DNA of 64,000 nt, taken from the NCBI RefSeq assembly GCF_018455725.1, contig NZ_JAHCLR010000012.1:62001-126000 (forward strand), in the 5' to 3' direction. How positions within the stretch are numbered: the stretch's first letter is position 1; every line of letters starts with the position of its first letter. Of this stretch, positions 1-6,831 are shown piece after piece. The notes below the pieces were generated by a model. It saw only the letters and a program-made list of their open reading frames with translations. It had not been told where the DNA came from and made no database searches. The stretch comes from Mycolicibacter acidiphilus (GTDB taxonomy: Bacteria > Actinomycetota > Actinomycetes > Mycobacteriales > Mycobacteriaceae). The position numbers and the translations under genes are program-made.

Positions 1-612
1 CTTCGCAAGTGCGGTCAGCCGGTGATCCAACAGTGCGGCATCGGTGGGCAGAACATCGCCGGTGATCGTGGCGGTGTCGCCCCGTTGTTCGATGTCGAGG
101 AAGCGAGAGCGGACCGTGGTCTCGGTGCGGCGCCGGGCGTCCGGGTCGTGGGCTTCGATGAGGGCGTCGATGTGCTGCTCGGTCTTCCGACGCGACAGCA
201 CTCCCCACCGGGGCAGCGCCTCGGCTAGCTCGGCATCGATATCGGCGAGCACGTCGGGTGCCAGGGCGAGCAGGGTGCGGTTAACGATCAGGGCGACGTC
301 CCGGTACGTGAGGGCGCCGGTGGCGAACAACGCGGCCACCTTGGGCAGCCGCTGGTGCAGACAGACGGCCACATGCAGCAGCGCACTCGCCGCCGCGGGG
401 GTGCTGGCCTGGGCGGCAGCGATCTCGGCGGCGACCACGTCCCAGACGTCGAAGGACCACCGCCGCCGGTCCTGTGGGCCCTGGACCCAGACCTGCCGGC
501 GGTCGTAGAGTTCGGCGACCGCGGCGACCCGGCGGGCGCAGGCGATGTTCTCGCTGCGTGCGGAATCGCCGATGGCACTCACCACATCGGAGTCGCACAT
601 ACTTTCGAACAT
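1..612 (-). CDS. 13E12 repeat / DUF222 family protein, N-terminal part
   Basis: The reading frame is open from an ATG at 612 (minus strand) to the left edge, giving 204 codons without a stop, so the gene is cut by the window. The protein opens MFESMCDSDVVSAIGDSARS and contains stretches typical of the DUF222 (13E12) family, such as the NIACARRVAAVAELYDRR segment and, near residues 115-150, the ALTYRDVALIVNRT and DVLADIDAELA segments. Family members usually carry an HNH endonuclease domain in the C-terminal half, which would lie outside the window. They are often multicopy in mycobacteria and linked to mobile or variable regions. No function is proven for the family. A second ATG at codon 5 is an alternative start. 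Confidence 0.85.
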   Translation of the reverse strand, partial: MFESMCDSDVVSAIGDSARSENIACARRVAAVAELYDRRQVWVQGPQDRRRWSFDVWDVVAAEIAAAQASTPAAASALLHVAVCLHQRLPKVAALFATGALTYRDVALIVNRTLLALAPDVLADIDAELAEALPRWGVLSRRKTEQHIDALIEAHDPDARRRTETTVRSRFLDIEQRGDTATITGDVLPTDAALLDHRLTALAK

Positions 613-694
613 GCCTTGGACGTTACCGGTTCGGTGTGACAAGTTGGCGAGCCGATCGGTGGCCTGTGGAGTGATTCGCCGACTGTGAGTAACT

Positions 695-724
695 CCGCCG
701 ATATCGTGGCCACGATATCGGCGG
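695..724. promoter_or_regulatory. Perfect 30-bp palindrome, probable toxin-antitoxin operator
   Basis: The left arm CCGCCGATATCGTGG is followed without spacer by its exact reverse complement. It ends 5 bp before the ATG at 730 and covers the likely ribosome-binding region. Ribbon-helix-helix antitoxins of the VapB/FitA type repress their own operons through inverted repeats in this position, so this is the expected autoregulatory operator. It could also fold into an RNA hairpin that hides the start. Confidence 0.75.
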
Positions 725-729
725 TGGCC

Positions 730-990
730 ATGGAGCAGATCTTGATCCGCAACCTTCCCGAGGGGACCAAAGCGGCGTTGCGGGTGCGTGCTGCGCGGCA
801 CCAGCACTCCGTTGAGGCGGAAGCCCGCGCGATCCTGACTGCGGGATTGTCGGGCGAGGACGTCCCCATGTCGGTGCTGATCGCTGCTGATACCGGCCAT
901 GACGTCGACTTCGAGCCTGACGGCGACAACGCTGGTCGAGATCGAGCGCGGTGTGATCGCCAAGGAGCGGGCGGACCCGCTCCAGGGTGA
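730..990 (+). CDS. VapB/FitA-like ribbon-helix-helix antitoxin with aberrant C-terminus
   Basis: Starting at the ATG at 730, the protein begins [20 protein letters not shown] and continues with [20 protein letters not shown]. This is the standard ribbon-helix-helix fold of FitA/VapB antitoxins: a beta strand with ILIRNLP, then two helices. The frame also opens at a GTG at 685, but that would translate the palindrome, so 730 is preferred. Residues up to about 63 (TGHDVDFEP) look like a normal antitoxin tail. After that the frame runs through toxin-coding DNA in the wrong phase and ends as a Gly/Arg/Asp-rich tail at 990. Normal family length is about 75-90 residues. The DNA-binding part is intact, so it may still bind the palindrome at 695-724, but the toxin-neutralising tail is doubtful. 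Confidence 0.7.
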   Translation: MEQILIRNLPEGTKAALRVRAARHQHSVEAEARAILTAGLSGEDVPMSVLIAADTGHDVDFEPDGDNAGRDRARCDRQGAGGPAPG

Positions 991-1228
991 GCACCTGCGG
1001 CGCTGGTTGGAGGACAAGGTGTTGCGCGTGTTCGCCCGTCGGGTGCTGCCGTTCGATCTGCCGGCGGCTCGAATCCTCGCCGCTTATCGGGTGCCGGAAC
1101 ACTCGCGCTACGGCGAAGCGCTGATCGCGGCCATTGCTCAAGCCGCCGGCAAGATCGTCGTGACCCGCAACATTCGACACTTCGAGCCGCTGGGCGTGCC
1201 GTGCCTGGACCCCTGGGGTGGGGGCTGA
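899..1228 (+). pseudogene. Truncated PIN-domain (VapC/FitB-like) toxin remnant
   Basis: The 109-codon frame matches the middle and end of FitB/VapC toxins: [12 protein letters not shown] corresponds to the second conserved segment, followed by [16 protein letters not shown] and [10 protein letters not shown]. The first 30-40 residues, which carry the invariant DTN motif with the first catalytic aspartate, are absent. The aspartate of the usual DALIAA motif is Glu here, and the aspartate of the usual TRNxxDF motif is His. Three of the four metal-binding acids are therefore missing or changed, so ribonuclease activity is unlikely. The frame overlaps the antitoxin frame by 92 nt, consistent with a deletion that joined the antitoxin tail to the toxin interior. 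An expressed fragment starting at 899 cannot be excluded. Confidence 0.7.
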
Positions 1229-1261
1229 CTGTGGCCGCTAATGTCGTGGGCGACAAACCAG

Positions 1262-1338
1262 GGGGCGGTAGCTCAGTCGGTTAGAGCCGCGGACTCATAA
1301 TCCGTTGGTCGTGGGTTCGAGCCCCACCCGCCCTACCA
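1262..1338 (+). tRNA. tRNA-Met (CAT anticodon)
   Basis: The cloverleaf can be drawn by hand. The acceptor stem GGGGCGG pairs with CCGCCCT (one G-U). The D arm is GCTC/GAGC, the anticodon stem GCGGA pairs with TCCGT around the loop CTCATAA, and the T arm is GTGGG/CCCAC with loop TTCGAGC. Discriminator A and an encoded CCA follow (1336-1338). The first pair is G-U rather than the C-A mismatch of initiators, so an elongator tRNA-Met is most likely. A CAT anticodon can also be tRNA-Ile2, read after lysidine modification. Confidence 0.92.
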
Positions 1339-1638
1339 GTGCCGGAACCGGCCGACGTTCGCCGTCGGCTCGGGCGGATCTGTTGGGCTGTCGGCGGTAG
1401 TGCCGGGGCCGCACATCTGCCGCAGCATTTCCCGGTAGATCAGCCCGCCGAGCGGATTCTGCATATCGACCCGCGGATCCGCGGGCACCAGTCGGTCGCC
1501 GCACTGGGCCCAGCCGGAACCGAAGCCGGGTGCCGGCGGCGATGCAGGTGTCGGTCCGGGATCAGCGGCAGCGGGACCGGCAACCGTGACGACGAACGAA
1601 ACGGCTGCTGTGGCGATGACATTGAGCAGGCGGGCCAT
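1333..1638 (-). CDS. Small secreted protein of unknown function
   Basis: This 101-residue protein has a clear Sec signal peptide: MARLLNVIATAAVSFVVTVA then GPAAA before DPGPTP. The mature part is short and Pro/Gly-rich, with two cysteines (WAQCGDRL and QMCGPGT) that could form a disulfide. A motif reading DPRVDMQNPLGGLIYREMLR lies between them. The ATG at 1638 is chosen because the signal peptide starts there; upstream in-frame codons would add a non-signal extension. Its stop codon (TAG, 1333-1335) lies inside the 3' end of the tRNA-Met on the other strand. I do not recognise the family; such small exported proteins are common in mycobacteria. Confidence 0.7.
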   Translation of the reverse strand: MARLLNVIATAAVSFVVTVAGPAAADPGPTPASPPAPGFGSGWAQCGDRLVPADPRVDMQNPLGGLIYREMLRQMCGPGTTADSPTDPPEPTANVGRFRHW

Positions 1639-1681
1639 ACGGCCACCATGACACTCGGTACCGACAGGCATCAGAGGCGCA

Positions 1682-1722
1682 TAAAAAATCCGGCCTGACC
1701 CCAAGCGGGGCCAGGCCGGATT
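1682..1722 (-). terminator. Intrinsic terminator after the DUF1942 gene
   Basis: Read on the minus strand, a 15-bp stem (ATCCGGCCTGGCCCC paired with GGGGTCAGGCCGGAT, one mismatch) with a 4-nt loop is followed by a T-rich run ending TTTTTTAT. It lies 16 bp downstream of the stop of the gene at 1738-2793. Canonical stem-plus-U-tract terminators are not common in mycobacteria, which makes this one stand out. Confidence 0.85.
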
Positions 1723-1737
1723 GATGATCGCAGCAGG

Positions 1738-2793
1738 TTACCGAGGGCCGGTCACGTTGCTGGCACCGCTGGCGGCCGGAGCCGAACCGGCGGGCGCGGC
1801 AGGAAGCGGCGTGCCCTGGTTGCCGGCCGGGACCGGCGGCTTGACGATGCTGCCGGGCTCCTGCGGGGTGGCGGGCACCTGCGGGGCGCCGGGCGTCTCC
1901 GCCGGAACACCCTCGGTGCCCGGGGTGGCCGGGGTGGCCGGGGTCTCGGCCGGCAGCGGGGTGCCGGAGCTACCCGCCGGAATCGGCTCGTTGGGGCTGG
2001 CCGGGCTGGCCGGGTTGGCCGGCGAGGCCGGAACGGTGGCCGGAGCCTCCGGGGCGGACGCCTCCGGGGTGCCCGCCGAGGTGGCCGGGGCCGACTCCTC
2101 GGCCGGCAGCGGGGTGCCCTGGCTGCCCGACGCGAGCGGGGTGCCGTGGCTGCCCTCAGTGGCCGGGGTGGTGGTTCCGGTGGCGGGCTGGCCGGTCGCC
2201 GGGGTGCCCGGCTTCGGGGTCGCGGCGGCCGGGGCGGCCGCGGTCTGCGGCGCGCTGGCGGCCGGGGCCGACGAGTGCGAGGAGCCGCCGCCCGAGCCGG
2301 CTGCGGCCGGAGCCGGGGCCGGGGTCCAGACGGCGACGTCCTTGCCGCTGTCCTGGTACACCGCGCTGTTCGGGGCGTCACCGGTGACGTCGAAGTACAC
2401 CTTGCCGCTGGTCTTCTGACCCTGCGCGATGTTCGACGGGTTCACGCCCTGCGCGGTGGCAACCGTGAACAGCGCCGGGTAGGTCTGGCCGCTGGCGGAG
2501 CGTGCGCCGAGGTTCGCCACGATCGGGGTGGCGGTGCCCTGCAGCGCCTCGTCGGTGGCGGTGGCCTCCCACAGGGTGCCGCGCGCCTGGTAGGGGATGA
2601 CGTCGGAACTCGGCTTGAGGTTGCTGACGGTCCAGCCCTGAACCACCCCGCCGTTCACCACCTTGGCCTGCGTACCGAGCGGGTGGGTGGCGGGAGCGGC
2701 GTCACCGGCGTCTGCCGCTGCGACCCCTGCGCCGACGACACCGGCGGCAGCCAGGGCTGCCGCTGCGGCCATGGCGGTTGTCACGAACTTCAT
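1738..2793 (-). CDS. MPT63/MPB63-type (DUF1942) secreted protein with long Pro/Ala-rich tail
   Basis: The 351-residue product begins with a signal peptide (MKFVTTAMAAAAALAAAGVV, cleavage near AAADAGDA). Residues about 38-157 match the immunogenic secreted antigen MPT63: VVNGGVVQGWTVSNLKPSSD, TLWEATATDEA, and SGKVYFDVTGDAPN. MPT63 itself is about 160 residues with an immunoglobulin-like beta sandwich and no known activity. Here the domain is followed by about 190 residues of low-complexity Pro/Ala/Thr/Ser with four GTPL(P)A-type units (near SHGTPLAS, SQGTPLPA, SSGTPLPA and NQGTPLPA). Such a tail may span the cell wall or carry O-mannosylation. It has its own promoter region with a palindrome at 2863-2877, and a terminator at 1682-1722. 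Confidence 0.88.
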   Translation of the reverse strand: MKFVTTAMAAAAALAAAGVVGAGVAAADAGDAAPATHPLGTQAKVVNGGVVQGWTVSNLKPSSDVIPYQARGTLWEATATDEALQGTATPIVANLGARSASGQTYPALFTVATAQGVNPSNIAQGQKTSGKVYFDVTGDAPNSAVYQDSGKDVAVWTPAPAPAAAGSGGGSSHSSAPAASAPQTAAAPAAATPKPGTPATGQPATGTTTPATEGSHGTPLASGSQGTPLPAEESAPATSAGTPEASAPEAPATVPASPANPASPASPNEPIPAGSSGTPLPAETPATPATPGTEGVPAETPGAPQVPATPQEPGSIVKPPVPAGNQGTPLPAAPAGSAPAASGASNVTGPR

Positions 2794-2853
2794 CGTTGTC
2801 TGACTCCTCAGTTGGACTGGATTGGGGGGGTGACGCTTGACTCCAGATGGTGA

Positions 2854-2877
2854 ATCTTAACGGATCCGTCACGGATC
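2854..2877 (-). promoter_or_regulatory. Putative -10 box with adjacent palindromic operator upstream of the DUF1942 gene
   Basis: On the minus strand a good -10 hexamer TAAGAT lies at 2859-2854, about 60 bp before the start codon. Immediately upstream, where the -10/-35 spacer would be, sits the perfect palindrome GATCCGT-C-ACGGATC (2863-2877). The position is that of a repressor site. The regulator is unknown and no convincing -35 box is visible. Confidence 0.5.
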
Positions 2878-2935
2878 TTTGGATTTGTATCAACGTCGGG
2901 CTATTTCCGGCCGGCGTCAGAGCGCTTTCCGGTGG

Positions 2936-4654
2936 TCAGGAATGTGTACTCCACCAGGTGTAAAGCTGTTCCAGGGTCAGCTTGCTGCGGTCTGACCGCA
3001 GATTTCCGACCAGGAGGTCGGCATCGTTGGTCCACGCCAGGGCGGGGGTGCCCTGCCGGGTGCCGCACAGCAGCATCCCGGCGTCCTTGTCCGGGGCGGC
3101 GGTCCGGTGCCACGCGCCGGGCGACTGAATGCGGCCCGGGCAGGTGCTGACGCCGGTGCTCTGCACCGTGCTGTCGAAGCTCGTGCGCAGCGTCTTGACA
3201 TCCGGGAACACCGCGTAGGTCGCCGCCGGTGGACCGTCGGGGTCGGTGTTCTTCCCGCAGCTGACCTCGGCGAGCGCCCCGGCCATCGGCGTCGTCGCCG
3301 TGCAGGTGCCCGTCGGGTATCCCGACGGCAGCAGTTTGAACAGCCGATCCTGCGCCGCGGCCGTCGTCTCCGAGGTCGGGGCGGTGGCGTCCGAAGCCTC
3401 TGAGTCGTCGGAATGCGATCGGGTGACCAGCCAGGTGACCAGCGCGAGGAGCACGGCAACCCCCGCCCCGATCCGCAGCAACTGCTTGCGCTTCTCGGGA
3501 TCCTGATACTTCGGCCGGGCCTGCACGGGGTTCAGCCAGGCATCGCTGCCGGGCCGGGTCTCCGCGGGGCGCGGCCGGACCGGGACCCGACCGGGGATCG
3601 TTATCTCCTGGGTCAGATCGGGGTCGTGCGCGGGCTCCGGCGGGGTGGGTACCGGCGGCGGCGTCGGGACGGGCCGCACCGTGGGTACGGTCTGCTCCTC
3701 AGCCGGGCTCGAGGTCGGGGTCGGTGTCGGGGTCGGTGTTGATGCGGGCGGTGACTCGATCAGCGGCGGGGTGGCCTGCTGGCTGGCCTCATAGATCTGG
3801 ACCACCCGGTGCTGGTCCGGCGCGCTGAGCGCCTGGTAGGCGGCGGTGGCGAGTTCGGCCGTGCTGCCGTAGCGCTCGGCGGGATCCTTCGCCATGCCCT
3901 TGGCCACCACCGCGTCGAACTCGGGCGGGATCGTCGAGCCGGCCTGGCTGGGCCGCGGGATCGGCTTCGACTGGTGCGCGTTGGACAGCATCTTGCGGCT
4001 GTCCGCCCGGTACGGCGGTGCGCCGGTCAGACTCTGGTACAGCACGCAGGCCAGCGAGTACACGTCGGCGGCGGGACCGAATTCCTCGCCGGCGAACAAC
4101 TCCGGCGCACAGTATTTCCAGCGGGCACCCTCGTGCTCAGCGTCGGCGGCGTCCGTGCCCGGCGCGCCGGCGAGGCCGAAGTCCACCAGGTACACGAAAT
4201 CGTCGCCGGTCAGCAGGATGTTGCGCGGTTTGATGCCCCGATGGATGACCCCGACGTTGTGTGCGGCGTCCAGCGCCGACGCGGCCTGCCACAGCAGGTT
4301 CACCGCCTCCGGTGGCGACAGCACCCCGGTGCGCTTGAGCACGGCGGCCAGATCCGTGCCGTCGACCAGTGGCATGTCGATGAAGACCTGCCCGTCCAGT
4401 TCGCCGTAGTCGCGGATCGGTACGACGTGCGGTTCCTGGATGCGCCCGACCGTGACGGCCTCACGCTGCAACCACTCCCGGAACGCCGGGTTGTCACCCT
4501 GGGTCGACGAGACCAGTTTGAGCGCCGCCGGGCGATCCTTGTGGGTGTCGACGGCCTCGTACACCTCGCCGGTGGTGCCGCGGCCCAGCAGTCGCTTGAG
4601 GTGGTAGCGCCCAACCCGTGACCCAGCCCGCGAACCTGACGCGGTCCCGCTCAT
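2936..4654 (-). CDS. Transmembrane Ser/Thr protein kinase-like protein lacking the HRD aspartate
   Basis: The 572-residue protein has an N-terminal Hanks-type kinase domain (about 15-280), a Pro/Thr-rich linker (about 290-385), one transmembrane helix (about 410-430, GAGVAVLLALVTWLV) and an extracellular domain of about 140 residues with four cysteines, like mycobacterial Pkn receptors. The glycine loop GRGTTGEV, the ATP lysine K46, a helix-C glutamate (E65) and DFG (from D158) are present. The catalytic loop, however, reads HRGIKPRN, so the catalytic base aspartate is Gly140 (codon GGC at 4237-4235). The protein is therefore probably a pseudokinase or strongly impaired. It is followed after 142 bp by the secreted DUF1942 gene in the same direction. 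Confidence 0.88.
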   Translation of the reverse strand: MSGTASGSRAGSRVGRYHLKRLLGRGTTGEVYEAVDTHKDRPAALKLVSSTQGDNPAFREWLQREAVTVGRIQEPHVVPIRDYGELDGQVFIDMPLVDGTDLAAVLKRTGVLSPPEAVNLLWQAASALDAAHNVGVIHRGIKPRNILLTGDDFVYLVDFGLAGAPGTDAADAEHEGARWKYCAPELFAGEEFGPAADVYSLACVLYQSLTGAPPYRADSRKMLSNAHQSKPIPRPSQAGSTIPPEFDAVVAKGMAKDPAERYGSTAELATAAYQALSAPDQHRVVQIYEASQQATPPLIESPPASTPTPTPTPTSSPAEEQTVPTVRPVPTPPPVPTPPEPAHDPDLTQEITIPGRVPVRPRPAETRPGSDAWLNPVQARPKYQDPEKRKQLLRIGAGVAVLLALVTWLVTRSHSDDSEASDATAPTSETTAAAQDRLFKLLPSGYPTGTCTATTPMAGALAEVSCGKNTDPDGPPAATYAVFPDVKTLRTSFDSTVQSTGVSTCPGRIQSPGAWHRTAAPDKDAGMLLCGTRQGTPALAWTNDADLLVGNLRSDRSKLTLEQLYTWWSTHS

Positions 4655-4790
4655 TGCCGACTCCTCAAAATGAACTTCTGATCAGCGGTCACCGAACCGG
4701 TCGTGCGGTGAGATCGCCGGTAATGATTTCACCATCGAACGCCGCGGCTGGCAGCCGGTCAGGCGAACATGTCCGGACGGCGGTATTCGA

Positions 4791-5903
4791 TCAACGACCG
4801 GTAAGGCTGCTGATCGTCATGATCTCCATGTTTCGGTAGGCCCGGCCGGTGGGCTGCACCAGATCGTGGAACCACACCTGGGGCGCCGCCGTGTACGGGT
4901 GATCCCAGGAATCCCACGGCAGGTACGTCTGCGTCTTCCCGGCGACGAAACCCCAGTTGTACGCGCCGATGTTGTGTCGCTTCATGATCGGCAGGATCGT
5001 GTCGATGGTGTTGCCGCGGGTGCGGGCCAGGTACTCGGTGCACATCATCGGCCGGCCGTGCGGCGCCAGTTCGGCGATCCGCTGGTTGAACGTCGCCGGC
5101 GGGTCGTAGGAGTGGAACGTGATGATGTCGGAGTTGGACAACTGGGTGTTGACGATCGAACTGCCCTGCCGGGAGCCCTCCCAGACCCCGCTGGTCAGCG
5201 GCTGCCGGGGATCGACCGAGCGCGCCCATTCGAAGACCTGGGGGAGCAGCTCGCCAACCCGGTCCAGCTTGTCCGGCCGCTCGACGCTCTGGTACTCGCG
5301 TGCCATGTTGTCCGGCTCGTTCCACAGGTCCCAGCCCAGCACCCGGTCGTCGTACCGGAACTGCGACAGCACGCCGGTGACGTAGTCGCGCAGGACCGGG
5401 TAGTAGGACCGGTCGCCGAGCCGGTCGGCGCCGGGACTCTGCACCCACTGGGAGTTGTGGATGCCGGGCCGAGGTGCGGGCTGCGGACCGGCCTTGGGGT
5501 GCGGGTTCCAGCAGGAGTCGAAGAGGACGAACAGCGGCTTGATCCGATGCCGCGCAGCAACCGCCACGAACTGCGCCAGCCGGTACTGGAAACCCTGCCG
5601 GCCCTGCGCCCACAGCTGATCGTGCAGGAACACCCGCATCGTGTTGAACCCCGCCGACTGAGCCCAACCCAACTCGGCGTCGATGCGCCGCAGGTCGAAC
5701 GTGCCCGGCTGGAACATCTCCAGCTGATTGACCGCCGTCGACGTGATGTAGTTGGCGCCCACCGGCCAGCCCTGCGCCTGGTACCACTGGTTGGCCCGGT
5801 CCGCCGACCACCGCCCGGTATCCGAGCCGGCTCGCGGTGTCCGGATGAGCGTGGGACCGGCGGCCAGCAGCAGCGGCAACCCCAGTGCGGTTCGACGTCT
5901 CAC
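4791..5903 (-). CDS. Cellulase-family (GH5-like) glycoside hydrolase, exported
   Basis: The 370-residue product from the GTG at 5903 begins VRRRTALGLPLLLAAGPT, a short twin-arginine-like or Sec leader. The rest has the features of a GH5-type (beta/alpha)8 barrel. WDLWNEPDN contains the Asn-Glu pair of the acid/base (near residue 185), and MMCTEYLAR carries the likely nucleophile Glu near residue 283. Other conserved pieces are NTMRVFLHDQLW and IKPLFVLFDSCW. Members in mycobacteria are usually annotated as 1,4-beta-xylanase or cellulase, but the substrate is not predictable from sequence. A -10 like TATCGT six bases before the GTG suggests a leaderless mRNA. The longer antisense-overlapping extension to 6893 was discarded because it runs over the SDR gene. 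Confidence 0.8.
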   Translation of the reverse strand: MRRRTALGLPLLLAAGPTLIRTPRAGSDTGRWSADRANQWYQAQGWPVGANYITSTAVNQLEMFQPGTFDLRRIDAELGWAQSAGFNTMRVFLHDQLWAQGRQGFQYRLAQFVAVAARHRIKPLFVLFDSCWNPHPKAGPQPAPRPGIHNSQWVQSPGADRLGDRSYYPVLRDYVTGVLSQFRYDDRVLGWDLWNEPDNMAREYQSVERPDKLDRVGELLPQVFEWARSVDPRQPLTSGVWEGSRQGSSIVNTQLSNSDIITFHSYDPPATFNQRIAELAPHGRPMMCTEYLARTRGNTIDTILPIMKRHNIGAYNWGFVAGKTQTYLPWDSWDHPYTAAPQVWFHDLVQPTGRAYRNMEIMTISSLTGR

Positions 5904-5987
5904 AAGGCGACGATAACGTCCGCGAGCCTGATTGGCCGGTGTTGGCGCGCCCGTGCCTACACTGCAGCCACCGTCGAAAGGGCGATC

Positions 5988-6815
5988 ATGTCGCAGCACC
6001 TGCAGGACAGAGTCGTCGTCATCACGGGTGCCGCCGCCGGATTCGGCCGGCTCATCGCCGAGAAGTGCGCCGCCGGGGGTGCCCGGGTGGTGGGCGTCGA
6101 CGTCGACGAGACCCAACTCGCCGAGGTGTTCGCTCGTATCGGTGCGGCGGGAACGTATCAGGTCGCCGACGTCACCGATCTGGAGCAGTTGCGGGCCGCC
6201 GTGCGGCATGCGGTGCGGACGTTCGGCGCGGTCGACGTCCTGGTCAACAACGCGGGCGTGATGCCGCTGGCCTACTTCGCCGACCACGAACGTGCATGGC
6301 AGCACTGGCATCGGGCCATCGACGTCAACGTCAAGGGCGTGGTGAACGGGATCTCGGCGGTCTACGACCAGATGATCGAGCAGGGCCGCGGCCACGTCGT
6401 CAACATCTCGTCGATCTACGGCAACGCCGGGGTCGCCGGCTCCGGTGTCTACAGCGCCACCAAGGCCGCGGTCACCGTGCTCTCGGACTCGCTGCGCGCC
6501 GAGGCCAAGGGGAAGATCAAGGTGACCACCGTCAAACCGACCGGCGTCCTCGGCACCAACCTGGCCGGCGGTGTCGTCAATCCCGCGGCGATCATGGACA
6601 TCGTCGGCCGGCGCGCCGCCGGCTACGCCGAATCGTTGAGTGCCTACGCCGACGGCACGCTGCCCGCAGAGCAGACCGACGTCGACTCGATCAGGTACTG
6701 GCTCATCACCCCCGACGATCTCGCCGACGCCGTGGTGCACGTCATCGACCAGCCGTGGGGAATCAGCATCAGCGACATCACGGTTCGCGCCAGCGGCGAA
6801 GACTACCTCTACTGA
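5988..6815 (+). CDS. Short-chain dehydrogenase/reductase (SDR)
   Basis: A classical SDR of 275 residues. The cofactor motif GAAAGFG lies near residues 14-20, NNAG near 88-91, and the catalytic Ser-Tyr-Lys appears as NISSIYG, then YSATKAA. The start ATG at 5988 has a good GAAAGGG ribosome site 6 bp upstream. It is followed after 16 bp by two acyl-CoA ligase genes in the same direction, so the three are probably co-transcribed and the reductase likely acts on an activated or free fatty/alicyclic acid intermediate. The substrate cannot be named from sequence. Confidence 0.88.
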   Translation: MSQHLQDRVVVITGAAAGFGRLIAEKCAAGGARVVGVDVDETQLAEVFARIGAAGTYQVADVTDLEQLRAAVRHAVRTFGAVDVLVNNAGVMPLAYFADHERAWQHWHRAIDVNVKGVVNGISAVYDQMIEQGRGHVVNISSIYGNAGVAGSGVYSATKAAVTVLSDSLRAEAKGKIKVTTVKPTGVLGTNLAGGVVNPAAIMDIVGRRAAGYAESLSAYADGTLPAEQTDVDSIRYWLITPDDLADAVVHVIDQPWGISISDITVRASGEDYLY

Positions 6816-6831
6816 GCGAAAGGGCGCGACG

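Noticed and set aside
1721-2419. Plus-strand Gly/Ala-rich frame that resembles a PE-PGRS or similar repeat protein
   Set aside because: It is the complement of the Pro/Ala tail of the DUF1942 gene. The GTPL repeats, signal peptide, promoter and terminator all support the minus strand, and there is no PE domain.
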